Shown in pieces: positions 35,447 to 43,638 of a stretch of 64,000 nt of DNA. Under the pieces are notes generated by a model, which saw only the letters and a program-made list of their open reading frames with translations, was not told the DNA's origin and did not search any database. Each line of letters starts with the position of its first letter. Position 1 is the stretch's first letter. Source of the stretch: Echria macrotheca (lineage: Eukaryota; Ascomycota; Sordariomycetes; Sordariales; Schizotheciaceae); the NCBI GenBank assembly GCA_030411725.1, contig MU839830.1, positions 1,984,001-2,048,000 on the forward strand, written 5' to 3'. The position numbers were made by a program, and so were the translations under genes.

Positions 35447-35527
35447 AGCTTCTCTTTTTTGCGTCTTTTATTTGCACGAAACGAAGCTCATAAGTTCGTA
35501 ACACAGTGCCACCTTCAACAAAACACA

Positions 35528-35666
35528 GGGCGGGTAGCGTAGTTGGTCAGCGCATTCACTGAGCGTATTCTTCTTAAGTAATTTTAATAATAGCGTTGAT
35601 TTATTCTCTTCTTCATACACGAACAGCGTTCACTGAAAGACCTGGGTTCGAATCCCAGTCCGCCCA
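35528..35666 (+). ncRNA. tRNA-like Pol III RNA, unit 3
   Basis: Acceptor GGGCGGG pairs with TCCGCCC, so pair 7-66 is a G-U wobble. The D loop is one base longer (AGTTGG). Insert: TTCA-C-TGAGCG pairs with CGTTCA-C-TGAA, ten pairs broken by one C-C mismatch, the most regular hairpin of the six. The upstream TATA is weak (CATAAG at 35489). Terminator T8 at 35675-35682. The longest unit (139 nt). Confidence 0.75.
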
Positions 35667-35755
35667 AACCTCTCTTTTTTTTAACTCCGGTCGTTGGAAG
35701 CAACGAATTATATAAGTCCGTGGCACACTACCCCCTTCAACAACGAGGACCCAAA

Positions 35756-35877
35756 GGGCGGGTAGCGTAGCGGTCAGCGCATCCCCTGAGCGTAATAATC
35801 AGCGTTGCTTTCTATTCAAAATCGATCCTTATCAGAGCGTTCATTGGAAGACCTGGGTTCGAACCCCAGCCCGCCCA
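35756..35877 (+). ncRNA. tRNA-like Pol III RNA, unit 4
   Basis: D loop reads AGCGG instead of AGTGG. Insert base stem is TCC/GGA where the other units have TTC/GAA, a compensating U-A to C-G change; the upper stem TGAGCG/CGTTCA is kept. TATATAAG is at 35709, preceded by the inverted repeat CGTTG-GAAG-CAACG (35692-35705). Terminators: T5 at 35891-35895 and T9 at 35897-35905. Confidence 0.75.
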
Positions 35878-35975
35878 AGCCTCTCTATTCTTTTTCTTTT
35901 TTTTTACATGTTGTGTTGCAAGCAACAAGGTATATAAGTTCGTGACACATAACCATCTTCAACGAAAACCCCAAC

Positions 35976-36087
35976 GGGCGGGTAGCGTAGTGGTCAGCGC
36001 GTTCCTAAGCGTTTCAGCGTTTGTTCTCTTCATTGTGTTCTATTCAGCGTTTAGCGAAAGACCTGGGTTCGAACCCCAGCCCGCCCA
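35976..36087 (+). ncRNA. tRNA-like Pol III RNA, unit 5
   Basis: Shortest unit (112 nt) and sister of unit 1: insert TTCCTAAGCG...AGCGTTTAGCGAA with CTAAGCG/CGTTTAG pairing. G rather than A follows the D arm. T loop TTCGAAC. TATATAAG at 35931, just after the inverted repeat GTTGC-AA-GCAAC (35915-35926). Terminators T7 at 36097-36103 and T8 at 36105-36112. Confidence 0.75.
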
Positions 36088-36180
36088 AGCTCATTATTTT
36101 TTTGTTTTTTTTACATCTGCGTTGCGAGCAACAAGGTATATAAGTCCGTGACACACTAACCCCTTCAACAAAAATCCAAC

Positions 36181-36308
36181 GGGCGGGTAGCGTAGTGGTC
36201 AGCGCATTCCCTGAGCGTGCTTTCTTCCTTAAGCGGATTTCAGCGTTGTTTTCTATATATACATCCAGCGTTCATTGAAAGACCCGGGTTCGAATCCCGG
36301 CCCGTCCA
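36181..36308 (+). ncRNA. tRNA-like Pol III RNA, unit 6
   Basis: Acceptor GGGCGGG pairs with CCCGTCC, giving G3-U70, the pair that in normal tRNAs marks alanine. The T stem is CCGGG/CCCGG where other units have CTGGG/CCCAG, a compensating change. Insert TTCCCTGAGCG...AGCGTTCATTGAA with TGAGCG/CGTTCA pairing. TATATAAG at 36137 after GTTGC-GA-GCAAC (36121-36132). There is no close terminator; the first long T run (T11) is at 36339-36349, about 30 nt downstream, so a longer 3' trailer is expected. Confidence 0.72.
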
Positions 36309-37307
36309 ATGTTTCTGTCCATCGTTTGGCAGGAATTCTTTTTTTTTTTCGTTGCCATTTATTTGACACGGCGGGCATACCTCCAATGGGAACCAAAGTC
36401 CCCGTCTTCTTCTTCCTGTCTCGCCAAAGCCACAAACGTCCAACTCGCAAGACATATGTATATTTCCTGACTTGTTAACACCAGTCATAAGATTCCCTCC
36501 TCCTACGGCGGCACAAAGTCCCAAGGTTTCCTCCTTTTTATGAAGCATTCGTTGAAAGCTGCCATCAAGATCGAATAGCTGCTGCGTTGGAAACTATCAC
36601 ACTTTTGGAAGACTCAGTCCAACCGTTCCCCTCTGATTCCTTCTCCGAAACATACCAGGTATCCATGGCGTTTGGGAACTCACTACACAACCTTGAAAGG
36701 ATCTTGTTGCTTGAAGTCGTCGCAGTGCCCGCGGGAGCTCATCTTCAAGATACTCCAGGGGGGGATTTTTTTTTTCAGAGTGCGTCGTCCATTGTAGATA
36801 GGCCTGATTGGCTGAATCGGGATAGTAGGGGCTCCTTTTTTTTGATAGTTTTGATATAGACACTTAAATAGCGGCATACTACATCGCTCATCGTTGTATA
36901 TGATGATTCCAGGATGGTATTCACGAAGCCGGGTCGAGATTAGACATTAGAACCTGACATGGACCGTGACCGGGGGCACCGGAACAGACAACTGCCACGT
37001 ATCTATGCAAAAAATTCACATTAACATTCGCGACGCCGTCCCTGTTAGAAGGTAACTAGAGGGCTCGAGGATGTGTGAGATGTTTCCTTGCCGCTGAGTG
37101 CCCTGGTGAAGGGGGCTGGTCATTTGTCAGATTCTGAGCACCGGTGGTGTGACGAGGTGGCTACAGGTAGCGCGGGCGTTGTATGTGAACATGCCGATAC
37201 CTTCAATTCTGGCTACTTTAACTAAAAGATAGGTAGGTAGAAGACAGGAAGTGGAATGGTCGCTGAACCGCCCAAATCCGGCTGACGGCGAAGCCGCTTA
37301 GACATCT

Positions 37308-37350
37308 GAACCCGAACCCGAATCCGAACCCGGACCCGGACCCCAACCCT
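37308..37350. repeat. Degenerate CCCGAA/CCCGGA hexamer repeat
   Basis: About seven imperfect hexamers. Not the TTAGGG telomere unit in either strand. Confidence 0.8.
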
Positions 37351-39400
37351 GGCCTGACAGCCCTGACTTGAAAACGCGGCGTTTATATGTCTGCTATGTG
37401 GTGCTGGTACAGATACTCGAGAGGTAAGATGGATGCAATGGGTGTGGAAAGTATAAGAGGGCTTCGAGGTCTTCTCTCGGCCGTATGAAGGGACAGCCGA
37501 GTCTGCAAAGGCCTTTGATCCGCCTCGTTTTCTATTTCCCATGTTCAACACAAAGGACCCCTGCGAACCGAATCAGCTTCTTCAGAGTCCCTGTAGTCTT
37601 ACCAGAACACAAAATGAATGCCAAACCTTTAGACGGAGTGAGAGGGCTGCGCCCTTATTCAGGTTCCGTTCCAAGACACCGCTTACCCTAACCCTGACCG
37701 GGCCACTAAGTGGTCTTGTTCTCATCTCGCTGTTTTGCTACCCACGATATGAGTTTTCTCGTCTTTCGCATTGCCTGTCAGGCTTCACCACATCATACTA
37801 TCCATCGAGGGCTCTTCTGCCGACCTTTTCCACCTTCAAAATCTTACAAGTCCATCAGTTGTCGGATGTGGTGAGAACTGATCCATAGATCCATATGTCT
37901 GGTGTTTTGAGTGGGTATCCCGTGAACGATATACCCCCGAGATACTCGTATTAAAAAGAACGTGAAATAAGTGTCATAATGCCGGATAGAATTCCGTAAA
38001 CGGCAATCTTGTGAGATGTTGTTGCCTCGTTGGCTCCTGACTGCCCTGAATAGGGTCTTGTTTGCTTGCGCGACTATGGTCACAGTCGGGATTTGAGGGG
38101 CAATCGAATCTTGTAATCTTGTGGCCTCCGGTGAGGGTTCGGGATCCTTGTGGTCGCTATGGTGTGGTGTTTGGAGGAAAAGGCTCTCGGGACCGGGATG
38201 GACTTACATGTGTGGCCCGTACCCCACAACCTCACTTCACCCTCGATTCTCTCATGTGGAAGGCGCCGCATCTCTCTTGGAGTGGGGAGTTGAGTTTGCA
38301 ATGTCAAGACACTCGTCTGTCTAACATCTCTGCCTCGGGACTAAAGAAAAAGGTACCCTTGGTCACGGGACGCCGGGGACGGACATCGGTGCTTGCAATA
38401 TGCCCGGAGGCCACTATTTGCGAACGCAGTGGCTAGCACAGCTTCAATTTCTTCCGGCAGCTTCCAGTCGGTTCCAGTAGTTTCCAGGACCCGCTTTCTT
38501 CTTTTCTGCTCGCAGTCTATGATACCGACTTATTTCGGGACCATGGTGCGCTTTGATAGTCTCCTCTGTTCTCACAGCCGTGTTGGTCTGTTTCGTGGAA
38601 TGCCACGCGGCAGATTATGTCTTCAGGTGGAGTCACAAGGAAACGAGCAAGCAGAAGGACTCGGGACGCGGCTGAAAGAATTTTACACAGTCTAACTTCG
38701 ATTTTTTGTCTGGGAATATTTTCGATTTAGATACTTTTTTGAAAAATTGTCACTGAATCTGCAAAATAATGCCGCGAGCATGGCGGTATAGTAAAGCCAG
38801 ACGAAGGACGTGGTGATCTTTGCTCTCCGGGTCGAACGGCAAGACGGGTTGGGGGGAGCAAGGGAACCTGGCTGGGATCACGAGTAGCGAAGGGATCATG
38901 GAAAATCAAAGCGGTGTCCCAGGATACCAAGACTCCTCTGCGGGACATTAGCGGTGAAAAATAACCTCATGGAGGCAAATTTGGACGCAACGAGGTGCAC
39001 GTAGTCCTCCGCTAACGGTTGTTGGTCCGGACCTATGAGAGTGTTTGAGGGAAAGTGCCCACACTCTGCCGCGATATACATGTAAGATGGACTATGTAAA
39101 TGTTCGGACCGGGATTAACGCTTTCCCTGCGCCGGCCGCCCTTGGGCCTTTGTTATCGGGCTCTAAATCGCAAAATCGGGATGTTTACTATTCCACTCTA
39201 AACAACAAATTCTCACCACATTTTCGAATTATTGGGGCAGGCAAGTTCGAAGATGGGAGGATGACGCTTGGTATTTCCCGAGTGGTTGGCAGGACACGTT
39301 AGACTCCATCCTCTTGCCATGTGAGAAACCCGGCGTGGAAAAGGCGACCATGGGTGACATAGAGGTCGAAGGACACGCACATCTCCTGCCCTTCCCCCGG

Positions 39401-39448
39401 ACCCGTGGCCACCCAGAAACACCCGTGGCCAGCCAGAAACACCCGTGG
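39401..39448. repeat. 20-bp tandem repeat, 2.4 copies
   Basis: Two full units differing at one base (CCACCC versus CCAGCC in the middle) plus the first eight bases of a third. Confidence 0.88.
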
Positions 39449-40269
39449 AAGCTAAGGCGGGACCTTGAGTGCGTCGGGCGCCAACTTCTGCGGGATGGGA
39501 CTGTGTGTGCTGGATATAACTGTGTGCTGCTTCCGCCCATGGAGTCTAGAGGTACCGCACTTTCACCAGTGGGCTAGAAGTCGGCTAGCTGCAGAAATGG
39601 GGACGCAATGCCTTCCAGAGCCGATTTCGTGGCGGTTTGGGGAACGACGCCTCTTTCCATGCAAGCCCGGAGGATCGTGAGCGCCTTCCCACATGAATCT
39701 GGTTGCCTGTGACTACCCACACGTCCCGAAAATAGGTGTCGCCAACGTCATGGGCAAGAACTGGCTCACCAAATCACCAGATCGTCCTGAAACTAGTGTG
39801 CTCTAGAGTCAAAGTATACAGTACATGCACCCGGGACTCGCAGAATTAGACCCTATCTAGCCAGAATGAGCCCATCCCGAGGGCTGTGAGGAGTGGGGGA
39901 CACCCGCACAGCATAATATACGCCCCTGCTTGCAGTCTAAGAGACGCGGACCCAACATCTCAGCGGACACCTGACGCTTCTCTCGGCGACTCTGAGACAG
40001 ATTTCGGCTAACGCAGAAAGAAAACTACAAGAATAGAAGCAGTTGCATGCGTAGCGAAGAAGAGCGCGGGCTTCTGGAGCGTATACCTTCCCGGAGAACT
40101 GTATAAATTGTGAGACCGCGCCCTCTGTCCAACCACCCATTCTCTCGCACATCACTCCTCAGCAGCAGACATCACCCATCGAGCACGACCAGACAAAGAA
40201 CCAGTCACGACCCAACTCTCACACGTCCAAGTCTCCTTCCTCGACTTTGTCTTTTTCTTTTTCTTTTTC

Positions 40270-40298
40270 TTTTTTTTTTTTTCAAAAAAAAAAAAAAA
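40270..40298. repeat. T13-C-A15 inverted homopolymer
   Basis: Thirteen T, one C and fifteen A in a row, ending 15 nt before an ATG. In mRNA it could fold into a U-A hairpin right at the start codon. Confidence 0.9.
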
Positions 40299-40312
40299 GA
40301 AAATCCAAAAAA

Positions 40313-41068
40313 ATGTCTGCCTACATCACCGCCAACTCCTTCTCCGCCTCCTCCATCTCCGAGCAGCGGGGGCACTTGTGGCTCCGGTTCGTGGCCCAAG
40401 AGGCCCTGAAGCGGGCGAACGACGGCCCGGTGGTCGACACCGCCAACGCCCCCGCCAACGCCCCAGCCGCGCCCGATGCCCCCGCCGATGCTCTCGACGC
40501 ACCCGCCGACGCCGCCGCCGAGCCCAACCCCTCGCCCGAAGCCGTCGAAGCGGCGAGAATCCTCGGCGGCCTTTCCCGCCGCGCCCGGGGGCTCGCGCCC
40601 TCACCCTCACCGATCCCTCCTGCCCGTTCCCCGGTCCCTGCCCCTGCCCGACTTCCGACCCTTCGCCCTTCTCCGGCCCCGGCTCGACTCCCGACCCATT
40701 CCTCGTCCCCGTCCACGGTCCGGGCAGCCTCCGCCTCCGCTTCTCCCGCCCTCGCTCCTTCTCCAGCCCCTTCTCCTTCTCCTTCTCCGGCCCCGGCCCA
40801 GGAAGCCTCCGCCTCCCCCCCCCCCTCCGCCTCCCCCTCCACCGTCACCCCCTCGCCGCCCCGCAACCGCTCCCGCCCAGTGACTGCCAAGACGAGGAGG
40901 CAAGAGACCAAGGCCCGGAACATCCAAGCGAACGGGGTCCCACGACCCAACGGGCCGTGCCGGGCGTGTCGAAGGGCTGGGATAGACTGCCGTGTGGAGA
41001 GGCCAAGGGGCCAGAGGGTGACTATGTGTGCGCGCTGCAGGGAGAAGCATATCAAGTGCCAGGATTAG
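40313..41068 (+). CDS. Ser/Pro-rich protein with C-terminal Zn2Cys6-like cluster
   Basis: Single exon, 251 aa, starting MSAYITANSFSASSISEQ; the open frame extends upstream only through low-complexity Phe/Lys. Residues about 20-60 look helical (HLWLRFVAQEALKRA). An Ala/Pro/Asp stretch and a long Ser/Pro stretch (to about residue 200) follow. The C-terminus is basic with CRACRRAGIDC, a 12-residue spacer, then CARCREKHIKC: six cysteines spaced 2-6-12-2-6 as in fungal Zn2Cys6 DNA-binding domains, but with a longer middle loop than the usual 5-9 and at the very C-terminus rather than the N-terminus. There is no fungal transcription-factor middle homology region. A role in DNA binding is inferred only from the cluster. 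Codon bias (NCC-rich) differs from neighbours because of the Ser/Pro tract. Confidence 0.72.
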   Translation: MSAYITANSFSASSISEQRGHLWLRFVAQEALKRANDGPVVDTANAPANAPAAPDAPADALDAPADAAAEPNPSPEAVEAARILGGLSRRARGLAPSPSPIPPARSPVPAPARLPTLRPSPAPARLPTHSSSPSTVRAASASASPALAPSPAPSPSPSPAPAQEASASPPPSASPSTVTPSPPRNRSRPVTAKTRRQETKARNIQANGVPRPNGPCRACRRAGIDCRVERPRGQRVTMCARCREKHIKCQD

Positions 41069-42390
41069 TTTGGGCCGTCGGTGGGAAGCTTTTGTTTGTG
41101 CTGGTTGGATTTGGATTGGATTGGATGGATGGGATGGGATGGGGTTTACATGTAACTTGTATTGTACGATGCGGGATGACTTGGTGGGTTTATGGCTATG
41201 ATTTTTATGGCGCAGTGGGTTGGGAAAAGGGTGTGTTGGACTAGTGTTGGATACTTGTTTGGATTTCATGATGGGCTGGTTGGTATAAGGATGTGTTGGA
41301 TACTTGTTGGATTTAGGGAATGGGAGAAGCTTGGATTGAATGTTGGCATGGAACTTGGCATGATACTGATAGGCGAACCCCTCGTGCAATCAACAATGTT
41401 CTGCTTTCTCGGTGGGCTCGTAATAAACAAGCTGCTTTGACTTTCCGTGTCGCTGTCAACCTGATGCTAAACGTTGTCTGGTATATAACCACCACGACAG
41501 CCAGTCTTGTTTCCCAAGAACTCCGAACAGCACCAACATAGGTCTCAGTCCTCCACCGTGCCTAGAAGTTCATCTCATAATCGAGTCATTTTGACACGTT
41601 ATGTACTATTGACTTGGTGCGTGGTGCACACTGGTCGTGCAGCCGCACGCGTGCCGCTGTAGACTGACATTCGAACGGTCGTGTGGATCCACAGGCGCTG
41701 AAATGGGTGAGCCCGCGGAACGTGTTTTTTTGTGTTTTCGGGCGCGATGCTCGAAAAAATATTTCTCAATCTCGTGCCTGTATTTAGTTTTTCACCCAGT
41801 AGCCTAGGTTTTTCCACAATCAACACCCACCCTCCTTCGACTTCAGTCAGGAGCCAGGAGCCTTTGGCTCCCTTCTTCTTTTGATCCGAGGCGCAAGCCT
41901 CTATTGCGCTTGTTTTGGTGTGTAGTGCACCAGCTGCCATTTACTATTCATTTGCCTCGCTGTTGTTTGCTTCCTGGGAGTGGTTTACTAGCACACAATA
42001 TTCACTGTCGGGATTCGTATCGGCTAGCCTCGTCTGTGACAACAACTCGTCAAGGCCTTGGCGTTCAGGGGAAGTAAACATCACACTTGCGTGTCCAAGA
42101 GCTCGACAAAACCAACATTGATTAAGATTACCTAGCTAGCGGTCTATAACTCCAAGCAATGATCTCAAAACATCAGAAACCTCGAATCTGGCCTCTAACC
42201 GTCATCGCCAGTGATTCCGTCGAGAGTGACCAACCCGAGACCTCTTGGCCCGAGACCCACTTTTCGACGTCTCCCACAGCCTTGCATCCCTACAGGGCAG
42301 CTGCTTTCGACACCCCCTCTCCTCCTCGACACCCCGCAGTGACGACGTCTCCCGGGCCTTCCTGGCTCGTCCACCCAGATTGCGGAGTGC
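41069..42390. other. Convergent spacer with GGAT-type repeats
   Basis: 3' UTR side of the Zn2Cys6-like gene. A GGATT/GGATG microsatellite lies at 41104-41147 and an imperfect direct repeat (core GTTGGATACTTGTT) at 41243-41266 and 41292-41314. The rest of the 1.3 kb has no supported gene. Confidence 0.5.
41104..41147. repeat. GGATT/GGATG microsatellite
   Basis: Short tandem pentamers, imperfect. Confidence 0.8.
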
Positions 42391-43638
42391 TCACCGCACT
42401 GGCTTCTCCGCCACAACCCAATAACTTGTCGTGATAAGCCGCATCTTATCCATCTTGACAAACGCCTCTCCATCCAGACACAGCCGATCAATGAGCGTCT
42501 TGAAGTGCGGTGGAAGCATCCTGAGCTTCACCATGCCCAGAATCATCTGCCGCATCGCCCGGAAATATACGTCCACCTTGTCAATCAACAGCGCCTGCAA
42601 GCCATCCAGACTCGCGTTCTCCGACTTGACCACTACAAACCCAGCCGCCTCGAGCGCGACCTCCAAACTCTTTGGCGTAGGCGTCCCGACCGCCCCGATC
42701 AACGGCTTCACCCGCCTCATGAGCTCGACATGCTCCGCATTCCCCGGGTCGTACGCCGGCAGACTGACCCAGTCCAGCAACGACACGCGCGCGCCCGGCT
42801 TGACGACCCTGTAAATTTCGCGAAACAGCGCAGGGAGATCCTTACAGAGTGACAGCGCCTGGATCTGATAAAACGCGTCGAATTGATTGTCGGAAAACGG
42901 AAGCGGTAGCGAATTGAAATCCTGCACGACGAATTCATTCGGCAGCCCCCTCTCGTCGCTGAACACACGCGCCTGCGCGATCTGGTTTGGGTCGATGTTG
43001 ATCCCCGTCACCTGGACGCCCGGAATTGCCGTGGCCATGTGCGCCGCGACTCTTCCTCTCCCACATCCGAGATCAAGAACACGGTCGCCGGATTTCAAAC
43101 CGATCGACCTCGCGATGGCGCGCTCGTAGAGGAGCTGGTTTTCGAGCACCGAAGCGCGCCGGTCCATCAGGGGCGGGATGTACATCTTCTCGACCGCACC
43201 CAAGGCACAGAGGTGATTGAGGACGCCGTAGTAGGCGCGCAGACACTCGCCCACGCGGTCGCGGTAGTTGGGTCCCAGAGCGGCGACCATTTGTGATTCG
43301 TCGGCCCAGTCGAGGTTGTAGATGACGTAGGAGGCCATGAAATCGTCGACCTGTTGCTGGGTTAGGTTGCGCAGGTAGCGGAACGAGGTGCGGAAGGTCT
43401 GCAGGCGGTTGGTTTGGGACTCGCGATCGAGCTCGTTTAGGAGCTCGAGGGTTATGGCGTCGGGGTTCTTTGGTGTTCTTTGGGCTTTCCTGCTCTGCTT
43501 TCGCGACTTGGCGAGGAATGGGTTGAGCGCGGCGAGCCGCTTCTCGTGCGCGATGGCGTCATTTTCCGAGCTGTCCGACGCGCGCTGGTTGAACGAGTCG
43601 GCGGGCGTGATGAGCACGGGTGATGTGAGAGTGGCCAT
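42391..43638 (-). CDS. SAM-dependent methyltransferase, sterol C-24 methyltransferase-like
   Basis: Single exon, 415 aa, from the ATG at 43638; the frame is open 13 codons more upstream but MATLTSP is the first good start. The class I SAM-binding motif VLDLGCGRGRVAAHMA lies near residue 205, with INIDPNQIAQA as the acidic ribose-binding strand and DAFYQIQALSLCKD following. The C-terminal part (AAGFVVVKSENAS... to TTSYWVVAEKPVR) resembles the C-terminal domain of Erg6 sterol methyltransferases. The classical Erg6 N-terminal region (YEYGWGxSFHF) is replaced by YVIYNLDWADESQ, so this is likely an Erg6 relative acting on another sterol or triterpenoid rather than the main ergosterol enzyme. No membrane segment is seen. 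No biosynthetic neighbours are present. Confidence 0.82.
   Translation of the reverse strand: MATLTSPVLITPADSFNQRASDSSENDAIAHEKRLAALNPFLAKSRKQSRKAQRTPKNPDAITLELLNELDRESQTNRLQTFRTSFRYLRNLTQQQVDDFMASYVIYNLDWADESQMVAALGPNYRDRVGECLRAYYGVLNHLCALGAVEKMYIPPLMDRRASVLENQLLYERAIARSIGLKSGDRVLDLGCGRGRVAAHMATAIPGVQVTGINIDPNQIAQARVFSDERGLPNEFVVQDFNSLPLPFSDNQFDAFYQIQALSLCKDLPALFREIYRVVKPGARVSLLDWVSLPAYDPGNAEHVELMRRVKPLIGAVGTPTPKSLEVALEAAGFVVVKSENASLDGLQALLIDKVDVYFRAMRQMILGMVKLRMLPPHFKTLIDRLCLDGEAFVKMDKMRLITTSYWVVAEKPVR

Larger units (their letters stand above)
35061..36349 (+). repeat. Tandem array of six tRNA-like Pol III units
   Basis: Six head-to-tail units start at 35104, 35310, 35528, 35756, 35976 and 36181, a period of 205-228 nt. 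Each repeat includes, in order, a short inverted repeat such as GTTGC-AA-GCAAC (clear in units 4-6, a looser form before unit 2), a TATA-like element at -40 to -47, a conserved CTTCAAC element about -20, the tRNA-like body, and an oligo-T run. Flanks are as well conserved as the bodies in units 4-6, pointing to recent tandem duplication, whereas bodies show paired base changes. All are on the plus strand, between cullin-3 and a 4-kb gene-free region. Confidence 0.92.
36309..40312. other. 4-kb gene-free region
   Basis: No ORF with family features or extendable exons. Visible repeats: GAACCC/GGACCC hexamers at 37308-37350 and 2.4 copies of a 20-bp unit at 39401-39448. The last 200 nt before 40313 are the C/T-rich leader of the next gene, with a T-run/A-run hairpin at 40270-40298. 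No RNA gene with A/B boxes was found here. Confidence 0.55.

Noticed and set aside
35104..36308. Array considered as CRISPR or as a SINE family
   Set aside because: Repeats are long, contain tRNA arms and their own terminators, and the genome is eukaryotic; there is no LINE-like or A-rich tail nor target-site duplication, so SINE is unlikely.
35104..36308. Array considered as tRNA-Leu (triplets GAG/AAG in CTGAG/CTAAG)
   Set aside because: Leu tRNAs have a long variable arm; these have 4-5 nt there and the triplet is one base out of register for U33.
36587..36863. Possible F-box or small secreted ORF on either strand
   Set aside because: No start context, no motif that holds up, low-complexity ends.
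37308..37350. Telomere-like repeat
   Set aside because: Unit is CCCGAA/CCCGGA, not CCCTAA; only about 40 nt and embedded between genes.
40378..41244. Long Arg/Pro-rich overlapping frame in the Zn2Cys6-like gene
   Set aside because: Frame shift shadow of the Ser/Pro tract; the frame with the Cys cluster is the sensible one.
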